A stretch of DNA of 64,000 nt from Cryptomeria japonica (lineage: Eukaryota > Streptophyta > Pinopsida > Cupressales > Cupressaceae): NCBI RefSeq assembly GCF_030272615.1, contig NC_081409.1, positions 648,370,468-648,434,467 of the forward strand, read 5' to 3'. A program made the translations under genes and the position numbers. Shown in pieces: positions 21,649-32,570 of this stretch. The first letter of the stretch is position 1; each line of letters begins with the position of its first letter. The notes below the pieces were generated by a model. It saw only the letters and a list, made by a program, of their open reading frames with translations. It had not been told where the DNA came from and searched no databases.

Positions 21649-23562
21649 TGTTGGCATTTCTATTAGGATATTGGGAAGGTTGTTGATGATTATGGATATA
21701 ACTGATTAAGGATGTTTACTGTCTTAATATTATTATTTTGTCATTGATGTCAAGAAATTGATTTTCTAATTGAGGATGATGTTGCCATATCTTAAGAAGT
21801 ATGATTTGGTGAGTATAAAGATGTCGATAAAAGACATAGAAAGAATGTGATGAATAAGGGGAGGAATAAGTTATTCAATGGGCAACTATTATCGAGTTAG
21901 ACAATGATGAGATCATGATGTTTAGATTGTTTTTGATTAAGTAAAAATAGGTTTTAAGGGACCCGAAACCCGATTACATTTGAAAGATATCCAAGAAGGA
22001 AACAAAACAAGACAGCTGCAAAAGACTAGCAAAAAAATCAGCAGTAGAGAAAGGGACAACAAGAGGCCAGCAAGAAATTGGCCCCAAGCCCATCATTACA
22101 AGTTAATTAAAAACTCTTCATAGTTTCCTCAACATTCTGTACCAAGAGCATCATCGCCTTGGCTGCTTCCCTCAGGTCATTGTTTTCCTGTCCCAGCTGG
22201 CTCTCTTTCATTTTGGTGTCCTTCCCAATAGTAGTCTGCGTAGTTCTACATCTAGGGTTCTGGTGGGTGGGGCTGGAGGTTGGAGCATCTTCTATAATTA
22301 CCAGGTTCTTATCCTAATTTTTCCTTTCCAAATGATCCGCCAAAGCATTCATATTCTGGGAAGAAACTTTAAGGATTGTAAGGTTAATACTATACTATGT
22401 TACCGAGCAAGGAACCTAGTCGGTAAACCCTAAGGAACCTAGTCAGTAAACCCTAAGGTTATCGCTATCAGTTACTGAAGGCAAAATGTCTACCGACTGA
22501 AGTTTAGTATTTACCGAGTTGCAACCGAGTAATAACAAAATGCATTAAATGAATAAAAGCATTATTTAATGAAGGAAGCTGATGAGCTAGAATTGATTAA
22601 ATGATTGGTATGTCGTGAATGAAGTTTGTTAAAGAATCTATGTCAAAGGGAAATCGGCAGGAAGATCTACAGCGTAGATTGAACCACAATACCCTAGCAC
22701 AAGCTCCAAGAAATGTATGCAAGTTCCAAGGAGGGGTAAAATATTTTCAGATCGAAGGATACATTGAACCTGGTCAAGTTTGAAGATCTAATGGCTATGA
22801 TTGATCATGGGAAATGTGATCAAGGAGATTAAGTAGTTGGAAAATTGTTTATAAATAAGGAACTGTTGATAAAGAATGCATGTGGGCAAGTGTATGCACA
22901 GGGATGCTACATAGTGATTACCAAGCACAGAAGCTTGAAGACCTATTTGAATAATAGAGTATAGAGCCCAGCAGATGGACAAGATAAGTCCTATGACTAG
23001 ATTGTATTGAGCAAATAAGAATCTGCTTTAGCATTTTTAGATGTGAAGTTGCAAATAGATTTTATTACCGTTATTTTGTAAAGTGATAGAAAATTTCTTA
23101 ACTAAGTGGACTTAACAGTCTTATTTGTAAAACCCTCTAGCAAGGTGACATTCTGATTGAGTGTTTGAAATCCTTTAACAAGGTCACTTCTAACAAGGTG
23201 AAGATCCTAACAGATATAAGGGAAATCCCTTAACTGAGTCACATCTAGCAATGTGTTTGTAATATTTAACAGGATTTGCTTTTAACCAAGCATAATCTAG
23301 AAGAGTATATTTCTTAGTGGGTCCAAAATCGCACAGTGGTTTTTCCCTATTTGGGTTTCCACGTTAAATCTGGTGTTATGAGTGTTATGATGTTTATATG
23401 CTTATGAGTTTGCATGTTTATCATTTTTTGTTATATTGCTGAAGTATATGTTACCGAGGTTGAATTTGTTGTTTTATGGAAGTTTTAGTTTGTATGATTC
23501 ACCCCCCCCTCTCATCTTGTTAGCTTGGTATCTGTACTTAACATTAAGTATTAGAACTATCA
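21649..23562 (+). repeat. Element B1 3' LTR (carries a foreign insert)
   Basis: Begins TGTTGGCATTTCTATTAGG, that is at the second of the two starts seen in the 5' LTR, and ends AGAACTATCA before the GGGCA duplication. It is 1914 bp because of an unrelated 436-bp block at 21938-22373. A short local duplication (GGAACCTAGTC... AAACCCTAAGG) follows at about 22410-22455. TATA box at 22850-22857. Confidence 0.88.
21938..22373 (-). other. Unrelated 436-bp insert in B1 3' LTR, possible gene or transcript fragment
   Basis: The LTR reads TTGTTTTTGAT then breaks, resuming at GATTGTAAGG. The 17 bp between those points in the 5' LTR are missing. The block has no relative elsewhere in the window and a less AT-rich composition. 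On the minus strand it begins with coding-like sequence (SSQNMNALADHLERK, a stop, later KMKESQLGQENNDLREA, MMLLVQNVEETMKSF, stop). Next come a pyrimidine-rich stretch and GGGTTTCGGGTCCCTTAAAA. This looks like the 3' end of a transcript with a short coiled coil. No clear target duplication or independent poly(A) is visible. Origin unknown. Confidence 0.55.
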
Positions 23563-25690
23563 GGGCAGAGGCTATCAGTTGTGCCACACAGATCCAAAAT
23601 CAGGTTCCTCTCAAAGCTTTGACATGTATTACTCCTTTTGAGGCTTGGGCTGGTAGGAAACCGATTGTGAGACATTTTAGAGTTTTTGGGTGTCCAGCAT
23701 TGGCTCGCATTCCTCCACAAAAACATAGGGCATTGGAACCTTAGAGTAGGCCTTGTATTTTTGTTGGATATCCTGAGGGTGTTAAGGCATATCGATTGAT
23801 GGATCCTGAGACACATGAGGTGTTAATTGAGAGGATTGTTCATTTTGAGGGAAGCTCTCCTAGCTTAGCCTCTCTTCCTCCTATACCTTCCTCCATTATG
23901 GATAGTGATGAGTGTGATTCAGATGGTGAGACTCTTTCAACTCTGACTCATAGGGTTACACCTCTGTAGGGTCTACTTGCAGTTGAGGAGCCTTGTTCTC
24001 CACATAGACCTCATTGGGCTCGACAGAAACTTGATTCAATGGGTTCTCTTGTTGGGGATCCTTCAGATACATGGGAGGATTCGATCACAACATCAGGACC
24101 TTATACATGCATACATTGCTACCACTTTTGATCAACAAACATTTCAAGAAGCATCAGGGGTTCTCGAGTGGGACCAAGCTATGGAGGAAGAGTATAGTTC
24201 CTTGATGAGGAACAACACATGGGAGTTAGTCCCTCTCCCTAAAGGGTGAAAGATGGTTCGATGTAAGTTGATCTATTGGACCAAGTTTGCAGTGGATGGT
24301 AGTGTGGATAAGTATAAAGCTCGACTTGTTGCGAAAGGTTTTTCTCAGGTTCCAAGTGTTGACTATACTGAGACCTTTGCACCCGTAGCCAAGATGAACT
24401 CCATTCACTTGACACTTTCTATTGTTGCAACTCATGGTTGGTTTGTACATTAGATGGATATGAAGAGTTCTTTTCTTCATGGGGATCTTGATGAGGAGAT
24501 ATATATGGAGCATCCACAGGGTTTCATCCAGGATTCTTTCTTGGTTTACAGATTGAGGAAATCTCTCTATGGCCTTAAGTAGGCCCTATGGATTGGTACG
24601 CCAAGATGGATTCCTTTCTTCTCTCAGTAGGGTTCAATAGGTGTCATTCCTTTTCGAATGTCTACATTTTGTGACAGGATGACTCACACTTGATACTTAT
24701 TTTCTATGTTGATGATTTGATCATTACAGGGGGCACCGCATCCATCATTAGTGATGTCAAATATGCTTTGCATTACAGATTTACTATGACTGACTTGGTT
24801 CTTTTGCACTACTTTCTTGGGATAGAGATTTCGTAGTCACCTTCCGGGATTACACTTTCATAGCCCAAGTATGCTCTTGATCTACTTGCATGCTTTCATA
24901 TGGCTGATTGTAAGCCTACATTGACTCCCTTTCTTTCAGGAGTCAAGATTGAGGCTAAGTGCTCTTCTCCACCAATTGATTCCACATTGTATCGTTATCT
25001 TATGGGTGGTCTCATCTACTTGAGTCACACATGCCCTGACATTTCATTTGCGGTTGGCATGGTTTCCCACTTCATGCAGGAACCACATGAGCTTCATTGG
25101 AAAGCGGCCAAATGCATTCTACATTACATCGAGGGTACACATCATAATGGGATTCACTATGCAATAGGCACAAGACTTCGCTTGGTTGGTTACACAGACT
25201 CCGATTGGGATGGGGATCTTGATGATCATAAGTCTACTTCTAGTTACAACTTCCACCTTGGTTCAGGCCCCATTTATTGTTAGAACAAGAAGCAACATAC
25301 TATTTCTCTCTCTTTGACTAAGGCTAAGTATCGAGGGGTTGTTAACGTAGCGACTGAGACTATTTGGCTTCAACATATTCTCACAGATTTTGGGTTCTCC
25401 ATTCCACAGCCAACAATTCTGCATTGTGACAATCAGAGTGCTATTGAAATCTCAAACAACCTAGTTCAACATTAGCAGACCAAATACATTGAGATTCATA
25501 TGCCCTACATCCGAGAGCTGATTTAGGAGAAGGTCACTGATTTGCAGTATTGTCCTACAACGGAGCAGGTTGCAGACATATTCACCAAACCCTTAACTGA
25601 GAGTAAGTTCCATCAGTTGCGAGCTCTCTTGGGGGTGCGGGATGTTTCATTAGGGGGGTTAGCTAACTTCTCCTTCCTCTCTTATGGGGG
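23563..25690 (+). pseudogene. Element G copia pol, fragment 3 (integrase end, RT, RNase H)
   Basis: Resumes integrase at EAISCATQIQNQVPLKA, then PFEAWAGRKPIVRHFRVFG. RT follows: QAMEEEYSSLMRNNTWELV at about 24175, KARLVAKGFSQVPSVDYTET at about 24320, MDMKSSFLHGDLDEE, a damaged LYGLK box at about 24568, and FYVDDLIITGG at about 24700. RNase H has VGYTDSDWDGD (about 25190), HCDNQSA and the C-terminal QVADIFTKPLTESKFHQL (about 25570). More than ten stops and several frameshifts show it is the oldest copia copy in the left half. Confidence 0.88.
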
Positions 25691-25926
25691 GTACTTTTTC
25701 CTCTTTGAGGTTTTGTCCTTCTTCTTTGAGAGTCTTTTGTACATTTATCTCTCTTTTGGGGGTAATTTTTTTCCCACTGGGTTTTCTCCCTTTCTCTGTT
25801 TGTGAGAGATTGCATTGCATAGGTTTTCTTTCATTTTCATATTGTACATGGGTACCTATCATGGCCTAGTAGCCAGGACCCATCTTGCATTGTTGACTTG
25901 AGTCTTCATTCCCCCAAGTTGTACTT

Positions 25927-25938
25927 AAGGAGGGGTTT
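25927..25938 (+). other. Polypurine tract of element G
   Basis: AAGGAGGGGTTT lies directly before a TG dinucleotide that starts an LTR-like block. About 240 bp of T-rich untranslated DNA (25690-25926) separates it from RNase H. Confidence 0.65.
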
Positions 25939-26386
25939 TGGTGTAATTATTTATTCATATAGGATATAATTACACTTTACTTAAGTTAACTTAGGATAAT
26001 GCATCTCATTGTAGTTTGGATATGAGATAGTTAGGGAAGTGTGCACATAGAGATGTAGGTTGTAGGATAAATTCCACCTTTTGTGGTCTTATATTGTTGT
26101 TACATTCCACATTTGGTGGGTCATCCACCTCTTGTGAAATATTATATTATTTTTCCTTTCTACCCCTACTTTTTCTTACCTACCCTTGTTTCTCATTGAG
26201 CCACATGTCATTATTGTGTGCTCACATATCCATTTGACCTTGCCTATATATGTAGGCCCATATTTATTTTATTCGTTAATCCAGTTGATCATTTGCATAT
26301 TGATGAGAATATAGTTTGTTCTTGTCATACTATTGTCTCTCTTTTGTTCTTTTCATTGTGCCCTTGATCTTGGCAAAATCTCACAC
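25939..26386 (+). repeat. Probable 3' LTR of element G
   Basis: Starts TGGTGTAATTATTTATTC and probably ends near AAATCTCACA. A TATATAT motif at 26245-26251 could be its promoter. The 5' partner would lie left of the window, so the end cannot be fixed and no target duplication can be checked. The placement after polypurine tract and RNase H supports the call. Confidence 0.6.
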
Positions 26387-26690
26387 AAGTAAAACAAATG
26401 GCAAGTATAATATCTATACAACATATTGAACAAATATCACTACTTACCTCATGTATTTTCCATGATCATATATAACTTGCTTCACATTTTTGTCGAAGTG
26501 GTTTGGGAGAGATATAGGTAAAACATACTACAACAATTGTAAAATGATATTTTCATTGCTTTTCCAAAACTAGTAAACATAATACAATAAAAAAGTATGT
26601 ACATGCAATATACAAATATATAGTAAATATACAAGAACATGAATTACCTTAAAGAAGGTATGCCAATCATCCATTTTCATCCCTGGCCAA
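26387..26690 (-). other. Degraded 3' end of CACTA transposon or its introns
   Basis: AT-rich stretch between the G LTR and the last clear tnp2 exon. On the minus strand there are short coding-like pieces next to GTAATT and GTAAGT splice-like sites (near 26645 and 26447). No CACTA terminus was found; the right end was probably lost or lies beyond element G. Confidence 0.4.
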
Positions 26691-29130
26691 AATTTACCTT
26701 TCTTTGCTTATGATATTATTTATGTTCACAACAAATCCTATGGGAAATGCCATTTTTCATTGCATGATTGGATTCTTGAAAGTCACTACAAATTTTGACA
26801 ATTTTTTCTTTGTCACGCCTTCCATCCAATATTTTCCATAACGTCTTTGTTATATTATTTTCGATATGCATAGTATCAAACATGTTTACTAATTTGTAGC
26901 TGCTCATAGTAGGGCAACCTACTAAATTGTCTAGGATAACTTTTTAGTCCCTTCGGAAGCTGGTCATTAATGCCTTGACGACCTTCATGAAGCATATAAG
27001 TTTAAAAAGTTAACAATGACAATCATCGTCAATTACAACATGAGAAAATAAAACACAATATGTAAATATAAATTCCAAACATATCATATATGATAGATAA
27101 ACAATTTGATTGAATGTCATTACCTTGATGATTAATTCTATTATATTCCAACTTCCATAGGCGAGGTGTCATTCTTCGTGGTTTTGATGTAGTCTCTTCT
27201 TTCCCATTAAAAATATGTTTTTTCAGTAGTTCGATACTTAAGATTCTTGTGGAGGAAGTGCCTATATTCATCAAACACCTGGTTTCCTAAACTTGTTTAA
27301 TGACGAGATTTCATCTTTGGACCACAAACTGGACATGTAAATTTTCCCTTTGTTTGAAGACCTGCAAGATCATTTATAATTGGATTAAATCTGTTAATTT
27401 TTATAATTATATATATATATATATATATATTGAATAGATCATTTTAAAAATGCATGATTTATACTTAAAAAAATTAAATATTATTAAAGTGCACAAGTTG
27501 AACTTTATAACATACCACAAAAATGTGTTAGCCCCGGGGCATCATGAATTGTCCATACAAGCATTGCATGGAATTGAATTTGTCTTTGTCCTATTGGTCT
27601 AGAGATGTCATACATAGTGACGCCATTCCATAACTCTAGTAACTCATTTATAAGAGGCTCAATATATATATTCATATCTTTAACTTGGTGCTTACCTAGT
27701 TGAATGAACATAAATATTATGTAATTTACTGCAATATATATAATTTAATGTACCTGACTATTAAATGAAAAAAATACCTGGAACAATCATTGCCAACATT
27801 ATGTGCTCCCTCTTTATTAACATCCATGGAGGAATGTTATTGTTGATAACAAAAATAGGCCACACCAAGTAAATAGATCTCAGCTCTCCAAATGGATTGA
27901 CACCGTCCGCTTCCAATGAAAGCCTGAGATTACAAGGTTCTTCTCTAAAGTGTGGCCATTTTTCCTTTGTCCCTAAATGCAGAACCATCTGTAGGAATTT
28001 GAAGAATGTCATCACCACTTATGTTTCATGCATGGTAATCCATAAATTGCACTAAGCTTCCGCAACTAAATAATCGTTGCATACGTGGAATAATGGGAAT
28101 ATAATGAAGAACCTTGCGAGGCACCCTTTTTGTTATTTGATCTATTTGATATCTACTGATATGACATTCAGGGCATTCTATTGCAAATTCATGTTGTTTA
28201 TGATATATAATATGATCATTGGGACATGCATCTATTGCTTGATACTCCATTCCAATATCTTTCATAATGGCAGATAATTCTTGGTATGAGCGAGGTAGAA
28301 TATTTGATGGTGGTAAGAAAAATTCACCTATCAATCTACAATGAAAAAAAAAATTTGTTAATATAAATAATATTAATGGTACATATTTCACCCTTTATTT
28401 ACTAGTGATAAAATAACAACAAAAATAGATAAAAAAAGATGACATATATGACATACCTTAACATACGTGAGATTGTTATGTTGGATAAACCATTCATAAC
28501 CTTCAATCTCACCAACAACAATACAAAAGAGAGAAGAGTTGTTTGGGAGCGTTCATAAAGGGGCTCGTATGCCTTCTGAAGTACAGGTAAATCATGAACA
28601 ACATCAAAGTCATCTTGATCATCATGATCAACAACACCAGTACTAAATGTGTCATGGATTAATGTATTTGTACCATCATCTTCAATTGTGTTTTCTGGTG
28701 CATGATCATCTTCTTCCATAGGATCATTATCTTCATCTTTGATATTCACACCTCCATGTTCCTCCACTTGGAAAACCACATTCTTCGGGTCTCGGTAGTC
28801 CATATCATGTGCCATAGGGCGCCCCACCTATATAATAATGATCAACATAAATAAACCATGATCATGATCTCATTATCAAGTAATTTTTTATGTATATAAA
28901 TTGTTAAAACAATATAAACATTTACAAATGCAATCAATATAAACACATATAATGAACAACTTACCAATGGATGATAATCATGCCCCCCTTCAATGTGACC
29001 ATGTTGCCTACAATATTTCTCAGTTGTTGTGATTAAAATTCTTCTCATCTTTAGGCCCTTGCAATTTTTGTAGGGACAATAACATTTCCCATCGCCTTTT
29101 CTTTTCAACCTAGACCACAATCTAGCAATT
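26690..29130 (-). pseudogene. CACTA (En/Spm) transposase, TNP2 family, multi-exon
   Basis: Minus-strand DNA transposase remnant with at least six exons. (1) Transposase-associated zinc domain at 28976-29120: CYCPYKNCKG, then YCRQHGHIEGGHDYH. (2) Acidic linker at about 28450-28827. (3) At about 28026-28345, IDACPNDHIIYHKQHEF then CPECHISRY and KVLHYIPIIPRMQRLF. (4) At 27775-28000, NLRLSLEADGVNPFGELRS and LPPW-like IPPWMLIKREHIM. (5) At 27530-27711, NIYIEPLINELLELWNGV and MLVWTIHDAPG. (6) At 27130-27360, KGKFTCPVCGP. Then MFDTMHIENNITKTLWKIL at about 26815-26880. This order is that of plant TNP2/TNPD. Exon junctions carry GT donors (for example after MIVPG and HFCG). Stops and a frameshift near 28010-28026 show it is dead. 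Confidence 0.88.
27408..27431. repeat. (TA)n microsatellite
   Basis: About twelve uninterrupted TA units in an intron of the CACTA transposase remnant. Confidence 0.9.
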
Positions 29131-29638
29131 TCTCCTTATTTTGTTCTTGACTAATATTATCTAACATTTTTTTTCTTCACAAGCAACAAAATAGGACTAT
29201 AAAAATTCAGTCTATAACCTTCACAAACCTAGCAAAATGTTGTCACAAGTATGGAAAACACTATCCGCGCGATTTTTTATATTTTTTACTTGACTAACCC
29301 TAAGGGTCTTTTTTTTACTTTTTTACTTTTATATTTTTCGTCAAAATTTTGATGACTGCCTGTCGTAACTCCAACAAAATTTATAACCGTAGGAATTTTG
29401 ACAAACGTCGAGAAAGTTTTTTTTTTAAATAACAAATTGACACAGTTAACCTCATAATATCTGACAAAACAAAAAAAAATCCCATAGTTCGTTAGAAATT
29501 TTCGTTGAAAAATGCACCCAAACGAGTTAGTGATTTTTCTTGATGAAAATGAAAACTTGTGTCGTGATAGTATCGCAAGGTGTTTTCTTTTGTCAGAATC
29601 TGAAAAGAACTGTAATTGAACCTGCAACACAGAAAATG

Positions 29639-29656
29639 GTGTGTGTGTGTGTGTGT
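29639..29656. repeat. (GT)9 microsatellite
   Basis: Nine GT units, 20 bp outside the left end of element C. Confidence 0.9.
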
Positions 29657-29671
29657 CACTATATAGGCATT

Positions 29672-29676
29672 TTGTC
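29672..29676. repeat. Target site duplication of element C (left copy)
   Basis: TTGTC before C and TTGCC at 61419-61423 after it, one mismatch. With the LTR pair this bounds a 31.7-kb nested element. Confidence 0.65.
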
Positions 29677-31720
29677 TGAAGAACACAAGAGATCACTGAG
29701 AAGGGGGTGAATCAATGATATTCAAAAAAAAATTAAACCAAAAAGTGTGCAAATACTAAAGATGTAGATAAAGTAGAAACACGCACAATCAAACCACAAG
29801 ACACAAGATATACGAGGAACTCCCAATGTGGAGAAAACATCAGTGAGAATAGTTGTTGGAGTCTACTACTCCAATCTAGCCTCACAATAAAGTTTGATTA
29901 TAATGTTTAGGGCACCAACCCAAGAAGCACCAACCCCTGATAATTATGAGAACCAACTCAAGGAGCACCAACCCCCGATAATTCTCATCACCAACTCAAA
30001 GAACACCAACCCCTATTGATTCTAAGCACCAACTCAAGGAGCACCAAACCCTTCTCTAAGCACCCACTCAGATAAATACAATAAAAATATACAAGAACAA
30101 TTAAGAACCTTGTTACAATTGAAGTTTTGTAACTAACAATTTGTCTTCTACAAACATCACTCTATTTTCTGCTTTGTTCTCTACCTTTAATTATTCTGCA
30201 ATAATTACTTCTTCTAATTGCACCACGGCTCTGTAACTCTTCTATTTAAACACTGATCTCAACTTGGAAATTTTATTTCTTCTCTCTTCTTGCTCTCTGC
30301 TTCAACTTTCTGTTATCTCTGATTTCTCCTTTTTACTATTTGATTTTTCTGCACATAATTTTTTTGTGATTTTATTGACCACTCCGACTTCGTGTTATTG
30401 ACAGCTGTGAAAAACACTTTTCTACAGCCTCTGTATTTTCTTCAATATTTAATATTCAACACATTTTTCACACAGCTCACTTTTCCAGGCATTCCAAAAA
30501 CTCATCACTTCATCAGCTCACACTCTAACTAATCTGGTCCCTTTTTCATGGCGGTAGTCACACTATTCAAATATTTTCCATCCAAAACATAACAGTCTGT
30601 TCCAACTGGAATTTCTCTCTAGAAACTGCATTTCCTGAAAGATTTCCCTCCAAAACCAAAATTGAACCAAAAAAAAATCCCGCTGATGGTTCTTTCCCTC
30701 TTTTAATTTTGAACAGACTAGAAATTTTCTTTGATACGAATGCATTTTGCAAATTCAATGACCAACCGAAAGAAAGTATATTTTATTTGTCCACTTAGCA
30801 TTCACATGTTAATGGCCACATGGCAAATGGTGGGACTCATCAATAACTCCCTCTACATACAACAAGTCCATGTGTGAGAGAAATGTTGAATTTGTGGGAT
30901 GCACGAATGTGTTCTGTAGATCACATAACATGCATGTTATACATGTCGCGAAACAACAACTCTTCCTTGATCTGGTCTGGTAGGATAACATGCCTTCTAC
31001 CATTTTCCTTATCCCGCATCATTTCTTCTCAGATCTCTTACCCATGCGGGATAAGTTCTTTCTCTCCTTTGTCTTCGCTTTTCCTTATCCCGCGATCTTC
31101 TTCACATTCCAGCTTGATCACACTAGATAAGTAGGCCCTTCACTTCCTTTTATTCTCTTATCTCACGGGCCCACTGACATCATCCTTGTCTCATGTGGGA
31201 TAACCTCACACTTCTACCTTCATGTTATCCCGCAAGTTTATGTTACCATGTATAGCATATCATGGGATAAGTTGGCCAGCATAGCCTGCGTGTTATTGAC
31301 ATCTCCATCACACTTTAGTGTTATGCTGCATGGTCACTTATCTTCAACCGTTCATGTTGAGGGATAGTGGAGGCCACATAAACATCATTTTATTGACTTT
31401 CCTTTCACATTTTTGCATCTTTATAGATAGCAATAACGTGTGTGTTATTGATAACTGCAACTGATACTCATTATAACTGCATGCGACTAACATAGCGTTT
31501 TATTGACAACTGCAGCAAACTTTTTTTGAGTCGGACCAAATTTCACAATACATTTCTAACACAATTGCCTTTGTCTTCCTTGTCCATTTTCATGCCCCAA
31601 TGGCACACTTCATGCATATGTTGCAATAATACTTTTACCAACTTATCCATCTGATCTTCACATTGCATCTTGTTTGATTTCTCCTTAATTGTTGACATCA
31701 ATGATAATCTAATGCCAACA
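29677..31720 (-). repeat. Element C 3' LTR
   Basis: Plus-strand start TGAAGAACACAAGAGATC, end TAATGCCAACA; partner at 59349-61418. It holds four tandem units of about 38 bp rich in CACCAACTCAAGGAG (29909-30075; five units in the partner). It also has a cluster of TTATCCCGC / GCGGGATAA motifs at 31009-31233 and repeated TGTTATTGACA motifs. On the minus strand the motif cluster is in U3, upstream of a possible TATA-like TTTAAATAG near 30243. Confidence 0.85.
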
Positions 31721-31740
31721 ATCTCCCCCTTTGGCATTGA
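31721..31740 (-). other. Polypurine tract of element C
   Basis: Plus-strand ATCTCCCCCTTTGGCATTGA next to the LTR, the same tract type as in B, D and F. The following 31741-31960 is untranslated and carries more CTCCCCCT runs. Confidence 0.85.
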
Positions 31741-31959
31741 TGTCAACACACTTTCTTCTCTCCCCCTTTGACAACAATGGCAAAGGGCTTGACAAACAAC
31801 ACATTTAGACTTATTCTTCTCCCCCTATGACCATCTCTGCGTGCATAAATCTGAATGGTTGGTATGTCTGAAAGCTAGATGAGCCATTATCATAATATAA
31901 AAAAGAATTGCCTATACTGCTTACAAAAATTTGAGAACTCCCCCTGAGACAAACATGAG

Positions 31960-32570
31960 GTTCAAGGATGAAAAATAGTAACACAATATGCTCCCCATGG
32001 ACCATAGACCTTAGAATATGCTTTAGTGTTGAAAGGAGGTGGGACAATGCCCAACTTGTATCTTAGATATTCAAAGTTGTCTTTTGGTAGCGGCTTAGTG
32101 AAGATATCAACTACTTGCTCACCCGTGCACATATATTCAACTTTTACCTCTTTCTCTACAACCTTTTCCCTAAGAAAATGATACTTGATGGAAATGTGCT
32201 TTGTCCTAGAATGCATGATAGGTTCTTTGATATATTTTTAGCACTTGAATTGTCACACATGATAGAAATGGGGTTTAAAAATTCTACCTGAATGTCCTTT
32301 AGTATTTGCTTCATCCACAAGACTTGAGAGAAACATGTGGTAGCTGGAATATATTCAGCTTTAGAAGTTGATAATGAAATTGACTCTTGTTTCTTGTTGT
32401 GCCATGAAACCAATCTATCTCCCAAGAAGAAAGCTCCACCATTGGTGCTCTTCCTGTCATCTAGGAAACCTACCCAATTAGCATCGGTGTAGGCTTGCAA
32501 AGTGAAATCACCTTTCTTAGGGTACCATAAGCCATAATTGATTTTCCCTTGTAGATACTTGAGCATCCTC
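31960..32570 (-). pseudogene. Element C pol, fragment 3 (RNase H)
   Basis: Minus-strand RNase H starting RMLKYLQGKINYGLWYP, then YTDANWVGFLDDRKSTN, LSTSKAEYIPATTC (Glu retained), MCDNSSAKNIS, a frameshift near 32210, MHSRTKHISIKYHFL, and the C-terminal DIFTKPLPKDNFEYLRYK. It continues the RT of fragment 2 (40292-42075), from which element F separates it. The frameshift and the lost upstream frame make it defective. Confidence 0.88.

Larger units (their letters stand above)
9870..23562 (+). mobile_element. Copia LTR retrotransposon B1 with nested B2
   Basis: Full-length Ty1/copia element of family B. Its LTRs are 9870-11371 and 21649-23562, with a primer site, gag, pol and polypurine tract in order. 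It is flanked by GGGCA duplications and lies in the integrase of element G. B2 (12244-17920), a relative from the same family in opposite orientation, interrupts its gag just before the zinc knuckle. Its 3' LTR carries a 436-bp unrelated insert. Without B2 it is about 8.0 kb. Many stops make it defective. Confidence 0.92.
29131..29676. other. 5' flank of CACTA transposase, likely transposon leader
   Basis: No gene recognised. T-rich and A-rich, with the 12-bp palindrome TCAAAATTTTGA at 29341-29352 and other CGTC/GACG pairs nearby, the sort of short inverted repeats found near CACTA ends. A (GT)9 run lies at 29639-29656. The minus-strand frame around 29286-29696 has no recognisable domain. The stretch ends at the left border of element C. 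Confidence 0.5.

Noticed and set aside
29528-29532. TAGTG as the right terminus of the CACTA transposon
   Set aside because: A 5-bp match is expected by chance, and I found no matching CACTA left end or extended inverted repeat.
29657-29668. CACTATATAGGC as a CACTA end
   Set aside because: Wrong orientation for the right end of a minus-strand transposon, and no partner.
29286-29696. Minus-strand frame of 136 codons next to the CACTA transposase
   Set aside because: Spans a (GT)n microsatellite and crosses the border of element C, so it cannot be one ancient gene.
29909-30075. Regular short repeats as a CRISPR-like array
   Set aside because: Units are contiguous diverged minisatellite copies without unique spacers, inside a plant retrotransposon LTR.
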